From assembly GCF_004329815.1 (NCBI RefSeq), contig NZ_SJPE01000015.1, positions 1 through 60,275 on the forward strand: DNA of 60,275 nucleotides, in the 5' to 3' direction. The position numbers and the translations under genes were made by a program. Source of the stretch: Flavobacterium silvisoli (GTDB lineage Bacteria > Bacteroidota > Bacteroidia > Flavobacteriales > Flavobacteriaceae). The notes under the pieces were generated by a model. The model was not told the DNA's origin. It worked only from the letters and a program-made list of their open reading frames with translations, and ran no database searches. Of this stretch, positions 27,937 through 36,262 are shown in pieces (within the stretch, counting starts at the first letter, position 1; each line of letters begins with the position of its first letter).

Positions 27937-28944
27937 TTATCTTGATTTAAATAATTCTGGAACCCCACTAAGCTCTGAAAGGTCAAGCTCTAATTTTGTT
28001 TTACCGTTATCGCATTCTACTCCTAAAGTAAATGCTCCCCAAGCCAACAAATTTAACGTAGCTATTCCGTCCTTTGTAGTCACAACAGGATTTGGATTTT
28101 GAAAAGAAGGGGGTAAATAAAACTTTACATCTCCATTCAATGGATTAGCTAAATCAGTACTCTTTACCTCTAAATTAATATTAAAATAATCTGTACTGGT
28201 TTCTGAATTTGTAACACTGGCTGTTATCGTTCTTTCATTAGAAGTAGAAAGACCTCCCCATTTGCCCTTTTCCGGATCATCATTAGAACGGCTCTGACCA
28301 GCTTGTTGTACACCTGTACTAATGTAGTCTTGCAGTAAATTAATTTTCTGAACAGCTTGTGTAAGGCCTTCTTTTATACCGTTATCTGAATTAATTAAAG
28401 ATTTAATAAAATACAATCTAGTCCATAAATAGCCAAATAAAAAACCTAAAACCCCAAAATAAATCAAAACAAATAAAACGAACGAAACGTTATTTATTCC
28501 TGAATTGCTTGACAAAATACTCGCATAATAATACATACTTCTAGGTATAGCGTACATTTGGGTTAATCCTACTCCAACAATTATTTTAGTTAACCAATCA
28601 CTAACTTGTAATAAATTATCATTACCTATATACCCTCCATTGGAATGATCTGATCTTGTTGAATTATTTTCAATAGCCATTCGAGGTATCCCAAACAAAA
28701 AACCCATTAAACTTCCACTGCAAAATGAAGCTCCCGCCATTAACAATGATATAGCAATATAATAAGGCAAATAACTATCTTTAACTGCTACAGTATTATA
28801 ACACAATTCTTGTAATGCAAAAATCATAATTGAAACAATTCCCATTACAGAAAGTGATAAAATAAATTTCAAAGCAGTATCCTCTTTTTCTGAAAATCTT
28901 ATCTTTTGAGTGCCGTTAATTTCTCTCTTAATTATCATAACCAA
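27937..28944 (-). CDS. Membrane protein with C-terminal prokaryotic YEATS (pYEATS) domain
   Basis: 335 residues. Four membrane helices in residues about 25-175 contain GFLFGIP and DWLTKIIVGVGL, motifs shared with the membrane-TPR protein at 8781. After a Ser/Gly-rich linker (210-235), residues 236-334 form a beta-sandwich ending WGAFTLGVECDNG and LELDLSELSGVPELF. These are the signature of the pYEATS domain described by Aravind and colleagues in prokaryotic conflict systems, there proposed to sense a ligand or modification at a membrane. It lies 100 bp downstream of the lysozyme-like gene and is probably cotranscribed. Sensor or anchor function is inference. Confidence 0.75.
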   Translation of the reverse strand: MVMIIKREINGTQKIRFSEKEDTALKFILSLSVMGIVSIMIFALQELCYNTVAVKDSYLPYYIAISLLMAGASFCSGSLMGFLFGIPRMAIENNSTRSDHSNGGYIGNDNLLQVSDWLTKIIVGVGLTQMYAIPRSMYYYASILSSNSGINNVSFVLFVLIYFGVLGFLFGYLWTRLYFIKSLINSDNGIKEGLTQAVQKINLLQDYISTGVQQAGQSRSNDDPEKGKWGGLSTSNERTITASVTNSETSTDYFNINLEVKSTDLANPLNGDVKFYLPPSFQNPNPVVTTKDGIATLNLLAWGAFTLGVECDNGKTKLELDLSELSGVPELFKSR

Positions 28945-29044
28945 AATATTTTATTCCTTATCTTAATAATATTTCATTCACCTATACAAAGTAGTTAAAC
29001 CTTAATTGAACAACTATCATAAAAATTTGTTCAGTTGACTTTTG

Positions 29045-29941
29045 CTAAACAAATTCTGCTCTTCTGGCGTCATATATTTTATTAAATTTACCAATAGCTT
29101 TCAATTTTGATATGGTATTTCTAACAGTTGTAATCCTTGATTGATAATTAGTATTTCCAATAGTACATAAATTAGAAAAAGCCTTTTCGTAATTACCTTT
29201 AGTATTTAGAGCCAGTGCAATTCTATCATTCATTCCTCTACCTTGATGACGAATGTCACAAATCATCTGACAAACACTGGCAGGAACCCCATCCAAACCG
29301 AAACGCTTGTGATATTCCAACATATTTTCTTTATACATATTAACAGCTGTCTCCACCTGAACTTTACGATGTTCAATGTCATTAGTAGCCCAATGAACAA
29401 AACGGGCAGCACAAATCAATTCTTGTTGATCAATCTCTGTTAACGTTGGGTTTAGATAATCCATCAACGCCTGACTGCTACTATTAGTCTCTAGTAAATT
29501 TAAGACACCGGAAGAGTTACGATAAAAAATCTGATTATTTTGAAGTATGAGTTTAGGAAAATATTCTTTAGCGTTAGGCAAACCCAATAATGACTTAAAA
29601 AAATTAACAAAATCCCCATTAGGGACATGAGCAGCATATTGCATAAAAGTGAATGTAAATTTTGCTCTGTCATAAGTATTCAAACAAACAAAAGACCCTC
29701 GACTCTCTGCCATTGCTGTCGGATAAATAAAATAAGCCCAAAAACCATAATCCTTTTCATAATCCTCAGGCTTATAAACTAAACCATTATTAACTCCTGT
29801 ATTAAATAATCCGAAATTATCTAAATAGGCAGTTCTATAAGCAAAAGTGAATTTAGGCTCAGTACTATTGAGTAATTGAGCATTATAAGAAGTCCTCCCG
29901 TTTGAAAGAACAGAACTCGAGATAGAAAAATCGTAGGCCAT
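29045..29941 (-). CDS. Lysozyme-like protein, putative peptidoglycan hydrolase
   Basis: 298 residues, no signal peptide. MAESRGSFVCLNTYDRAKF followed by TFTFMQYAAH (77-105) resembles the catalytic Glu (Glu79) and following region of lysozyme-fold enzymes (E-S-G-x ... YD/A-x-x-TFG-x-QW pattern). A second helical part (180-290) ends LCTIGNTNYQSRI. Lack of a signal peptide fits an enzyme delivered by a dedicated machine rather than by Sec. An operator copy lies 60 bp upstream. The enzymatic assignment rests on a short motif, so another function is possible. Confidence 0.5.
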   Translation of the reverse strand: MAYDFSISSSVLSNGRTSYNAQLLNSTEPKFTFAYRTAYLDNFGLFNTGVNNGLVYKPEDYEKDYGFWAYFIYPTAMAESRGSFVCLNTYDRAKFTFTFMQYAAHVPNGDFVNFFKSLLGLPNAKEYFPKLILQNNQIFYRNSSGVLNLLETNSSSQALMDYLNPTLTEIDQQELICAARFVHWATNDIEHRKVQVETAVNMYKENMLEYHKRFGLDGVPASVCQMICDIRHQGRGMNDRIALALNTKGNYEKAFSNLCTIGNTNYQSRITTVRNTISKLKAIGKFNKIYDARRAEFV

Positions 29942-30000
29942 AGTATGCTGTATTTAAAGTGTGAATTTTAAATAAAACTAGTGTTTAAAAAAACAGCAAA

Positions 30001-30021
30001 CAATCCGTATTAATACGCAAT
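30001..30021 (-). promoter_or_regulatory. Recurrent dyad operator, copy 3
   Basis: Core CGTATTAATACG (30006-30017) is a perfect 12-bp palindrome; the flanks (CAAT/ATTG) match the other copies. It is 60 bp upstream of the lysozyme-like gene. It shows that the motif is a true dyad. Confidence 0.6.
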
Positions 30022-30077
30022 CTCTAATATCTAGTATCTCCTGAAAAATGGTAACATCAATTAATGAAATGATTCTG

Positions 30078-31415
30078 TTATTCATTTCCAAAAAGTAATT
30101 CTCTGAATAATGCTATTGTCTCAACCTGATCTTTATCCCAATAATACGTATGCGAATAACAAGGTAAATTTCTTTTCATGAATGAGCCCTTAGGTATAAT
30201 CATGTCGTTTTTGATACCTTCACCAAAATACTCTTTCAAATCACCTCCCACATAATCATTATTAAAAAAAATATTTCTCCATCTTATAAACGAAAACTGA
30301 GAGGAATGATTTATAATTTTTACAACAACATCATCTCCTTTTTTATTATTTACTTTATCCTCATAAGAAATGGCATTCTTATAATCTTTTACTATGTTGC
30401 CATCTTTTAATTTAACCTCAATTTTCGGGGGATTTAAAGGTAATTCCCTGTAGTTTGTTCTACGTTCAAAATCGCCTTTATCCTTAGCCATGATGTAAGC
30501 GCCGTGGCACAATGGACTCCCCACTGTTATAAAATCACTTATCAACCATGGATTTCCAAGTGATTTGATTTCATCATATAGCTTTTGCTGTAATTGATTA
30601 TATGCTTCCAACGGAAACTCATTTTTATTTTTATGATGATCTACTATTAGTGTACTCATTTCATCTAATATAGGCTGAAGAACTGGTGCTTTTCCGGGAA
30701 CGTAACTGTAAATATAATCATGCCATAAATTAGTAATAATATCATAGCCCACAACACTTCCTAAACTATGACCAACAATTATAATTCGAGAATAAATTAA
30801 ATTTCCGCTTCTATCTCTTTTTTCATGTAATTTTTTTAATAAACTAACGCCTTTTTGCCTAATTTTAAATCTTGAATCAATATTTTGAGGAGATGGCGTT
30901 AAATATTTAACTGCATCACCCACAGTTTGTGCAGCTTTAATATTAATTCTTGGTAATAGAAAACGTATGACTAAAAAAGTACCGATTGTAAATGTTCCGG
31001 TATTCCATGCAGAAAACCCTCCATTCTTACAACTTTTCAAAATATCTGTAACAAGAAAAAAACTAAACAGTAATACCAATGCAACGATAGCAATTCTAAT
31101 CTTTACAACTAATTTCTTAGCCCTGACCGATGGTTCTTTTTTGAATAAAATAACACTTATCCACTCTCTCAAATCAGAGCTACTTGGCTCATTCACTAAA
31201 TTTGCCCAATAAAATTCATAAAAATCCGTCTTTTTCCTGCTCAAACTAAGCCTGCGAGTTTCAAAAAAATTTGCTTCACGATCAGGGCTACTGTACAAAA
31301 TATCACTATTATCTTTGATGTTTTCTACAAACTCTCTAGTAGTTTCCATTGGCATTTGGTTGCCAATACCATGTATTATGACAACGGCTTGCCTTTGTTT
31401 TCTCTTTATTTTCAT
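30078..31415 (-). CDS. Alpha/beta-hydrolase with internal membrane segments
   Basis: 445 residues. VVIIHGIGNQ (11-20) is the oxyanion-hole strand of lipase/esterase-type hydrolases, and IVGHSLGSVVGYD carries the nucleophile Ser (about residue 217). Two hydrophobic segments at about 107-125 and 139-155 would place it in the inner membrane. A candidate acid/His pair lies later (SHTYYWDKD). No signal peptide. An operator copy lies 39 bp upstream, linking it to the lysozyme-like and large-protein genes. It may process a lipid or peptide in the host cell. No immunity-like gene follows, so I do not call it a toxin. Confidence 0.65.
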   Translation of the reverse strand: MKIKRKQRQAVVIIHGIGNQMPMETTREFVENIKDNSDILYSSPDREANFFETRRLSLSRKKTDFYEFYWANLVNEPSSSDLREWISVILFKKEPSVRAKKLVVKIRIAIVALVLLFSFFLVTDILKSCKNGGFSAWNTGTFTIGTFLVIRFLLPRINIKAAQTVGDAVKYLTPSPQNIDSRFKIRQKGVSLLKKLHEKRDRSGNLIYSRIIIVGHSLGSVVGYDIITNLWHDYIYSYVPGKAPVLQPILDEMSTLIVDHHKNKNEFPLEAYNQLQQKLYDEIKSLGNPWLISDFITVGSPLCHGAYIMAKDKGDFERRTNYRELPLNPPKIEVKLKDGNIVKDYKNAISYEDKVNNKKGDDVVVKIINHSSQFSFIRWRNIFFNNDYVGGDLKEYFGEGIKNDMIIPKGSFMKRNLPCYSHTYYWDKDQVETIALFRELLFGNE

Positions 31416-31453
31416 TTTTTATTCCCAAAATAATATGGAAATTAAAAAGAAAT

Positions 31454-31474
31454 CAATCAGTATAAACACGTAAT
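31454..31474 (-). promoter_or_regulatory. Recurrent dyad operator, copy 4
   Basis: On the minus strand, core CGTGTTTATACT (31459-31470) with the same ATTA and ATTG flanks as copies 1-3. It is 39 bp before the hydrolase ATG, the closest spacing of the four. Confidence 0.55.
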
Positions 31475-31533
31475 TAAAGCTAAAAAGTTTCTTGCTTATT
31501 TAAATAATTCCCGAATATATTTGTAGCAAGTTT

Positions 31534-32190
31534 TTAGTTTATAGATATGAAATGATTTTTTATGGCAAAAACTATACATCCAATAAAGTTCTTTGATTTC
31601 GTTTTTTCCATGATATGAACACGATGCGTTTCAACTGTCCTGACACTTATAAATAGTTTTTCTGCAATTTCTTTACTACTCATTTCCAAACTTGAAAGCT
31701 CTAAGATTTCTATCTCACGTCTTGTTAAATTAATCTGTCCTTGAAACTTATTTTCATCTCTAAACTTTTTTTCCCATAAATAAGCTTCCCGCAAAACGGA
31801 AGACAGTTCAATATCAAAGTAATACTCTTTTTCTACTAAACTTTTAATTGCTTGTTCCAACTGTTCGGGAGGTGAATTTTTAGTAAAAAAACCATTGACA
31901 CCTAATTCCATTACCTTATGAATAGCTTCCTTAGTTGTTAATTGAGAAACTATTAATACCTTAATTTTTGTAAAGTTTTTTCTAATCTCACTACACAATT
32001 CAAAACCATCCATTCTAGGCATCTGCAAATCTATAAGAACTATATCTACGGTATGTTCTCTCAAAAAATCTAACATTTTAGCACCATCATCTGTATCAAA
32101 AACTACTTGAATTTCACCAAAACTAATCAAAGTTAAAGCTAAACTTTTTCTAAAAAGTTGATGGTCATCAACTATGGCAATTTTAATCAT
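31534..32190 (-). CDS. NarL/FixJ-type response regulator
   Basis: 218 residues. Receiver domain with acidic pair Asp8/Asp9, phosphoacceptor Asp54 (VLIDLQMP) and Lys104 (FFTKN). A LuxR-type HTH covers about 148-210 (LTRREIEILELSSLEMSSKE, SVRTVETHRVHI). It overlaps the histidine kinase gene by 8 bp, so the pair is translationally coupled. NarL-type regulators bind short dyads. It is therefore a reasonable but unproven candidate for the factor that reads the CGTRTTWATACG operator next door. Confidence 0.85.
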   Translation of the reverse strand: MIKIAIVDDHQLFRKSLALTLISFGEIQVVFDTDDGAKMLDFLREHTVDIVLIDLQMPRMDGFELCSEIRKNFTKIKVLIVSQLTTKEAIHKVMELGVNGFFTKNSPPEQLEQAIKSLVEKEYYFDIELSSVLREAYLWEKKFRDENKFQGQINLTRREIEILELSSLEMSSKEIAEKLFISVRTVETHRVHIMEKTKSKNFIGCIVFAIKNHFISIN

Positions 32191-32941
32191 TCTTTAAAGG
32201 GTTTAAGATTCTAATTTCAAAATGGTTGCCATTTAACACAGAGCGTTGAATCAATCCTCCCTTAATAAATTTTAAACGAGATTGTATATTCCGTAATCCG
32301 CTGCCTTGAGACAACTTATAACATTCAAAAAAATCAAATTTTATTCCATCATCTATTAACTCAACTATAATTTGTGTAGTATCCCCATAAATTACAACCA
32401 TAAACTCATTTATCAAACCATGTTTTATAGCATTGGTTGTAAATTCTTGTATTATTCTATACAACTCATAGCCCTTTGATATTGGAATCTTAATATCATT
32501 ATCTAAAGATTTAAAAATAAACTTCACTCCCGTAGCTTTTTCAAGATTCAAAAAGTATTTCTCTATAGCAACACCACACCCCTCTTGCTCCAGTAAAGGA
32601 GGCATTAATTTCTGAGATAATAATCTTGTTGTTTCAATAGCAGCTTCAACAGCTGTTTTTGTCTCTTTCAATACAAAAACCATATCGTTTTGATCATGGC
32701 TCTTGGTTAATATATAAACAAAATTTTTTATCGCATTTAAGTCTCCTTGCAAGCCATCATGCAACTCATTGGCAATTCTGACACGTTCAAGTCGCTCACT
32801 TTCCAATGAAGCTTTTAGTAGCAACTCTGACTCATGTAATTTATATCTATGCAAATTCCGTTGGTAAAACATTACCAGCAAAATCAAGCTTACCGCCAAA
32901 AACAGCATTATAAAAGTGCCTATCCAAAATACGGGAATCAT
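32183..32941 (-). CDS. NarX/DesK-type sensor histidine kinase
   Basis: 252 residues: one N-terminal membrane helix (about 3-25), a short coiled coil, HisKA_3 box NELHDGLQGDL with phospho-His61, and an ATPase domain with N box (EFTTNAIKHG) and G box (GSGLRNIQSRL). There is almost no periplasmic part, so the signal may come through the membrane or from the 214-residue membrane protein encoded upstream (4-bp overlap). Partner of the response regulator downstream. Confidence 0.85.
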   Translation of the reverse strand: MIPVFWIGTFIMLFLAVSLILLVMFYQRNLHRYKLHESELLLKASLESERLERVRIANELHDGLQGDLNAIKNFVYILTKSHDQNDMVFVLKETKTAVEAAIETTRLLSQKLMPPLLEQEGCGVAIEKYFLNLEKATGVKFIFKSLDNDIKIPISKGYELYRIIQEFTTNAIKHGLINEFMVVIYGDTTQIIVELIDDGIKFDFFECYKLSQGSGLRNIQSRLKFIKGGLIQRSVLNGNHFEIRILNPLKND

Positions 32942-33582
32942 CTTCTATATCCTTTAAAAACAGCAGTTAGTAATAATAATCTAAAAAAAATGCACATAGC
33001 AATATTTAATCTCCAAAAATCTAAAAAATCATACCGTATATCCTTTAATAAAAAATCACTCATCAAAAACAAAAATAGCGTAGAAGACATATACAATAAC
33101 AAACCAGAAATAACTATGAATACTGGTGAGTGAATCAAACTATCATATTCAAATTTGATAAATATTTTTCTAAACCAAAGTATACTTAAGACATAAACAA
33201 AAAAAGTAGTGTAAACGGTTAGATAGGAATCAGTTTGTAAATTATTATGAAGCTCCCAACTTTTCAACAACAAAATGTAAAAAACAACATAGACAATAGA
33301 AAAAATCAAAATCAGTCGTTTATAAAACGTCCCTTCAAACAACTTCCAAAACAAATAAGCAATAGAGAAATATTCTAAAAACAGATAGAGCCTAAACCAA
33401 TATTCAGAATCTATTTGTAATTTATAGGTGAATACAACTTCATAAACAGATGAAAAAAAATTTAAAATTAAAATAGGAACAAGAGTCTTAAATTCATTGA
33501 TGATTTTCTCTTTCCGGTAGAGATAAAAGATTAAAGGCAAAACACCTACAAAGTTTGATATAATATATAAAAATTCTTGCAT
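32938..33582 (-). CDS. Integral membrane protein, probable sensor partner
   Basis: 214 residues, almost all hydrophobic, with about seven predicted membrane helices (LYIISNFVGVLPLIFYLY, LILIFSIVYVVFYILLLK and others). No family recognised. Its stop overlaps the kinase start by 4 bp, so the three genes form one operon. It may supply the sensing part that the kinase lacks. The ATG is directly preceded by an eight-base T run and a perfect hairpin. Confidence 0.6.
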   Translation of the reverse strand: MQEFLYIISNFVGVLPLIFYLYRKEKIINEFKTLVPILILNFFSSVYEVVFTYKLQIDSEYWFRLYLFLEYFSIAYLFWKLFEGTFYKRLILIFSIVYVVFYILLLKSWELHNNLQTDSYLTVYTTFFVYVLSILWFRKIFIKFEYDSLIHSPVFIVISGLLLYMSSTLFLFLMSDFLLKDIRYDFLDFWRLNIAMCIFFRLLLLTAVFKGYRR

Positions 33583-33588
33583 AAAAAA

Positions 33589-33631
33589 AACTAATCTTTA
33601 ATACTAAAGATTAGTTCAATTTTCAAATATA
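33589..33631 (-). promoter_or_regulatory. Hairpin with T tract abutting the start codon, plus -7 box
   Basis: AACTAATCTTTA (33589-33600) and TAAAGATTAGTT (33605-33616) form a perfect 12-bp stem with a 4-nt loop. On the minus strand eight T's and then the ATG at 33582 follow. It looks like the terminator of the 33641 gene, or an attenuator. A -7-like TATATTTG lies at 33624-33631, which would start transcription at about the hairpin base. Confidence 0.55.
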
Positions 33632-33640
33632 GAGAATTAA

Positions 33641-33952
33641 CTATATTAAAGCACTTTTATTATCACAATAACTGGGACATGGAACTGTTCTATCCATAAT
33701 TAACCCGTTAGTCATATCGTTACCTTCAAAATCAACCCCAACAAGAACAACATTTAATCTCTCCTCTTTAACATCGTAACCATTATAGATACGTATTCCA
33801 ATACAATCCTTTTGTTCTAATAACTTCATAAAATTTACTCTTCCCATATATGAAGCCTTAACTTCCTCTGGAAATTTCTCCTTAAAGTCTTTTACATAAA
33901 TTCTCGCTTCTTCCAGGCTGATTGGCTCTCCTGAATTTTCATCTAATTTCAT
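33641..33952 (-). CDS. Small conserved cytoplasmic protein
   Basis: 103 residues. Ordered motifs are ISLEEA near the start, FMKLLEQKDCIGIRIYNGYD, VVLVGVDFEGNDM and a C-terminal VPCPSYC. This cysteine-ended protein with C-x-G-I-R-I-Y is a recurrent small Bacteroidota family that I recognise by pattern, without a known function. It sits just upstream of the sensor operon, separated by a hairpin. Degenerate operator-like sites (34036-34047, 34122-34140) lie upstream. Confidence 0.6.
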   Translation of the reverse strand: MKLDENSGEPISLEEARIYVKDFKEKFPEEVKASYMGRVNFMKLLEQKDCIGIRIYNGYDVKEERLNVVLVGVDFEGNDMTNGLIMDRTVPCPSYCDNKSALI

Positions 33953-34035
33953 AAACTAAATATTTTACGTTAATAAAAAGCGAAAGTAGTAGCCACTCTA
34001 AAATTTAAAAATATATGTTTTTACTTATTTTAATA

Positions 34036-34047
34036 AGTATTTATACT
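34036..34047. promoter_or_regulatory. Degenerate operator-like dyad
   Basis: AGTATTTATACT differs from CGTRTTWATACG only at its ends. It lies 84 bp before the 33641-33952 gene and 334 bp before the lipoprotein gene. Weaker relatives are at 34122-34140 and 34268-34279. Confidence 0.35.
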
Positions 34048-34206
34048 TACTTTTTGATTGTCTTAAATAATTATAAAGACTCACAACATCAAAATTGAGC
34101 ATAAAAATCAATTCTTACAGTCAATAAATACGTATTATCACCTATTGATATCGCAGTTTAAAACCAAATGAATCATTAAAAGAATCAAATTAGTCAATTA
34201 CCATCT

Positions 34207-34245
34207 TTAATCATAGTTGCGGTTACAAAGCGCAACTATGATTAA
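34207..34245. repeat. Perfect 15-bp inverted repeat in a divergent gap
   Basis: TTAATCATAGTTGCG (34207-34221) and its exact complement CGCAACTATGATTAA (34231-34245) around a 9-nt loop. Neither side is followed by a T run, so it is not an ordinary terminator. It lies 137 bp before the lipoprotein gene at 34382. Confidence 0.7.
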
Positions 34246-34381
34246 TCAGGCACAAAAATTGAGTATTAATACGTATTGATTAATTTGAGTTTGGAAATTA
34301 AATTTATTTACTTATTTCGGAGATTTTATTTCGATTACAAAAAAAAATGTTAATTATAAATTAATTAAACTCAAAACTAAA

Positions 34382-34987
34382 ATGAAAATTAAAATAAAAG
34401 TAATTATAGTAATCATCAGTATTATTCTGGCATCATGTTCAAAAATACCTACACAATCAATAGATCTCATGAATAATATTCAAATAGAAGGTCAAAGAAT
34501 GCATACATTAAACGTAATGCTCACAAATAAAATCTTTAAAGAGAAAAGAAAAAAAATTGATGAATTCATGAAATTGGATTATACTCCCAAGTATATTGAA
34601 GAATTCATAAAAAAAATTCCACAAAATACAGATTTTAAAATCGAGCTAACCAACATTATGACAAGTGTAATTCCAAAGCTAAATGAAAGAAGAGATGCAA
34701 TGCAAAATACTCTTGAATCCAACAGAATTAAAATTATTGATAAATTAAATACCGATTTCCAACAATACAAAACAGCTTGCGATGAGTTAAAAAAATTACT
34801 GGAGTCAGCAGTTAAAGTCGATGAAGAAAGGAAAAAACTTCATTCACAAGTATCACAACTGACACAAAATAAAATTGATTTTGATCAATTAGATATAACT
34901 ATTGACAAATTCATACAGGATACAGGAGATTGGGGAGAGAATATTAACAATTTGAATTCTAGTGTAAACAAATTAATAAACAAATAA
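34382..34987 (+). CDS. Coiled-coil lipoprotein
   Basis: 201 residues with a lipoprotein signal (IIVIISIILASC, Cys20). The rest is helical with long coiled-coil stretches (about 25-110 and 120-200). Predicted to be anchored on a membrane facing the periplasm. It is followed after 12 bp by a small helical protein, so the two are cotranscribed. No family recognised. A structural or binding role is plausible; its place beside the two-component genes and operator-like sites links it loosely to the toxin region. Confidence 0.55.
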   Translation: MKIKIKVIIVIISIILASCSKIPTQSIDLMNNIQIEGQRMHTLNVMLTNKIFKEKRKKIDEFMKLDYTPKYIEEFIKKIPQNTDFKIELTNIMTSVIPKLNERRDAMQNTLESNRIKIIDKLNTDFQQYKTACDELKKLLESAVKVDEERKKLHSQVSQLTQNKIDFDQLDITIDKFIQDTGDWGENINNLNSSVNKLINK

Positions 34988-34999
34988 AATTTAGAAATT

Positions 35000-35266
35000 A
35001 TGCCAATAGATTGGGACAAAATTGCAGAAAATGCAGCAAATAGTACAGATGAACATTTTTCAAATCAAATATCCGGTCTAACAAGATTAAATGATAATGA
35101 AATCCAAAAATTAATATTTGATACCGGAATCAGTAAACAGGATTTAGTTACAATTTTAAAAGAAGTACAAGATGCTACAAAAAGTAACGAAGCTAAAGCT
35201 AGAGCCATTAACAATATTGATAAAGGAATACAAACACTAGTGGCCATAGCTTCAAAACTAATTTGA
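35000..35266 (+). CDS. Small helical protein
   Basis: 88 residues, no signal or membrane segment, all-helical pattern (DNEIQKLIFDTGISKQDLVT, ATKSNEAKARAINNIDKGIQ). It follows the coiled-coil lipoprotein by 12 bp in an apparent operon. Family not recognised. Confidence 0.55.
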   Translation: MPIDWDKIAENAANSTDEHFSNQISGLTRLNDNEIQKLIFDTGISKQDLVTILKEVQDATKSNEAKARAINNIDKGIQTLVAIASKLI

Positions 35267-35435
35267 AAATAATTAAAAACTCATCAAAAAAATAGTTTTA
35301 CAACAGTGTAAATGGTAAGCAAAAAGTGTGCTGTTTAGACAAAACTAAAAGAGTGTTTCCAAATCCTTTATTTTAACAAAAAAATAGGATAAAAATGTGT
35401 TTTATAATAAAAAGAAGCTACAAACAACCTCAAAC

Positions 35436-35447
35436 CGTATAAATAAG
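35436..35447 (-). promoter_or_regulatory. Operator-like dyad near the Crp/Fnr-like gene
   Basis: On the minus strand CTTATTTATACG, one mismatch from CGTRTTWATACG. It lies about 190 bp before the Crp/Fnr-like gene, in a 369-bp gap without other features. Confidence 0.35.
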
Positions 35448-35635
35448 TATTAAAACTCAAAGTCAACGGCCCTAAAAAAACCTCACATTTATTGAAATAG
35501 CTCCAGCTATTCTTCCATAATATTACCAATTGTAAAATCAATTAAAGAATTTGTTCAGTAAGACAATAAATCCATTTTTGTACTTTTACTTAAACATTCT
35601 AACTTTTCAGAATTCGAATAAAATAATACACCCAA

Positions 35636-36199
35636 GTGGAATCAATAATTACGTACTTCGAAAAAATAGGTTTCCATGAAAAAGAATTAGAACCCTTTTT
35701 AAGCAAACTTAAAATCCGCCGGTTTAAAGCAAATGAAATTATTATTGCCCATGGACAAATTGAAAATTATTTGTCTTTCTTAGCCGACGGTATTGTCAGA
35801 TACTATGTGGTGGCAAAAGACAAGGAAATTACAATTGATTTTGCATTTAAAAATTCTTTCTATTGTGCCTACGACTCCTTTTACAATCGAACAAAAACGG
35901 AAATCTACATAGAAACTTTAACCGATTGTGAGTTGTACTCCATAACACATCAGGATTTACAGGCTCTATATCAAAGCTGTGAAATGACAAAAAAACTAGG
36001 CCGTCTGGCAACCGAGTATCTACTGTCCAAAAAAGTAAAACGAGAAATCAATCTGTTAACAAAATCACCTCAGGAAAGATATGAAGAACTGCTCAAGGAA
36101 CAGCCCAAATACATTCTTCAAATCCCTTTAAAATTTATAGCCTCCTATCTCGGCGTAGTGCCGGAAACGTTAAGCCGAATACGCAAACGCATTAATTGA
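35636..36199 (+). CDS. Crp/Fnr-family transcriptional regulator
   Basis: 187 residues from a GTG start. Cyclic-nucleotide-binding fold at about 15-120 (FKANEIIIAHGQIENYLSFL, DGIVRYYVV). The C-terminal HTH is short (IPLKFIASYLGVVPETLSRI). The glycine and arginine residues of a true cAMP site are not evident, as is usual for flavobacterial members. It precedes an MBL-fold hydrolase by 63 bp and may control it. Confidence 0.8.
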   Translation: MESIITYFEKIGFHEKELEPFLSKLKIRRFKANEIIIAHGQIENYLSFLADGIVRYYVVAKDKEITIDFAFKNSFYCAYDSFYNRTKTEIYIETLTDCELYSITHQDLQALYQSCEMTKKLGRLATEYLLSKKVKREINLLTKSPQERYEELLKEQPKYILQIPLKFIASYLGVVPETLSRIRKRIN

Positions 36200-36262
36200 C
36201 CAAAGTCAATTGTCAACTTACTGTTTAAATGGAATTTTGCTTCATATTTAAATACAAACCAT

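Noticed and set aside
17221..31415. A type VI secretion or contractile injection gene cluster
   Set aside because: No sheath, tube, baseplate, VgrG, PAAR or AAA-ATPase gene is visible; only effector-like and accessory proteins are present.
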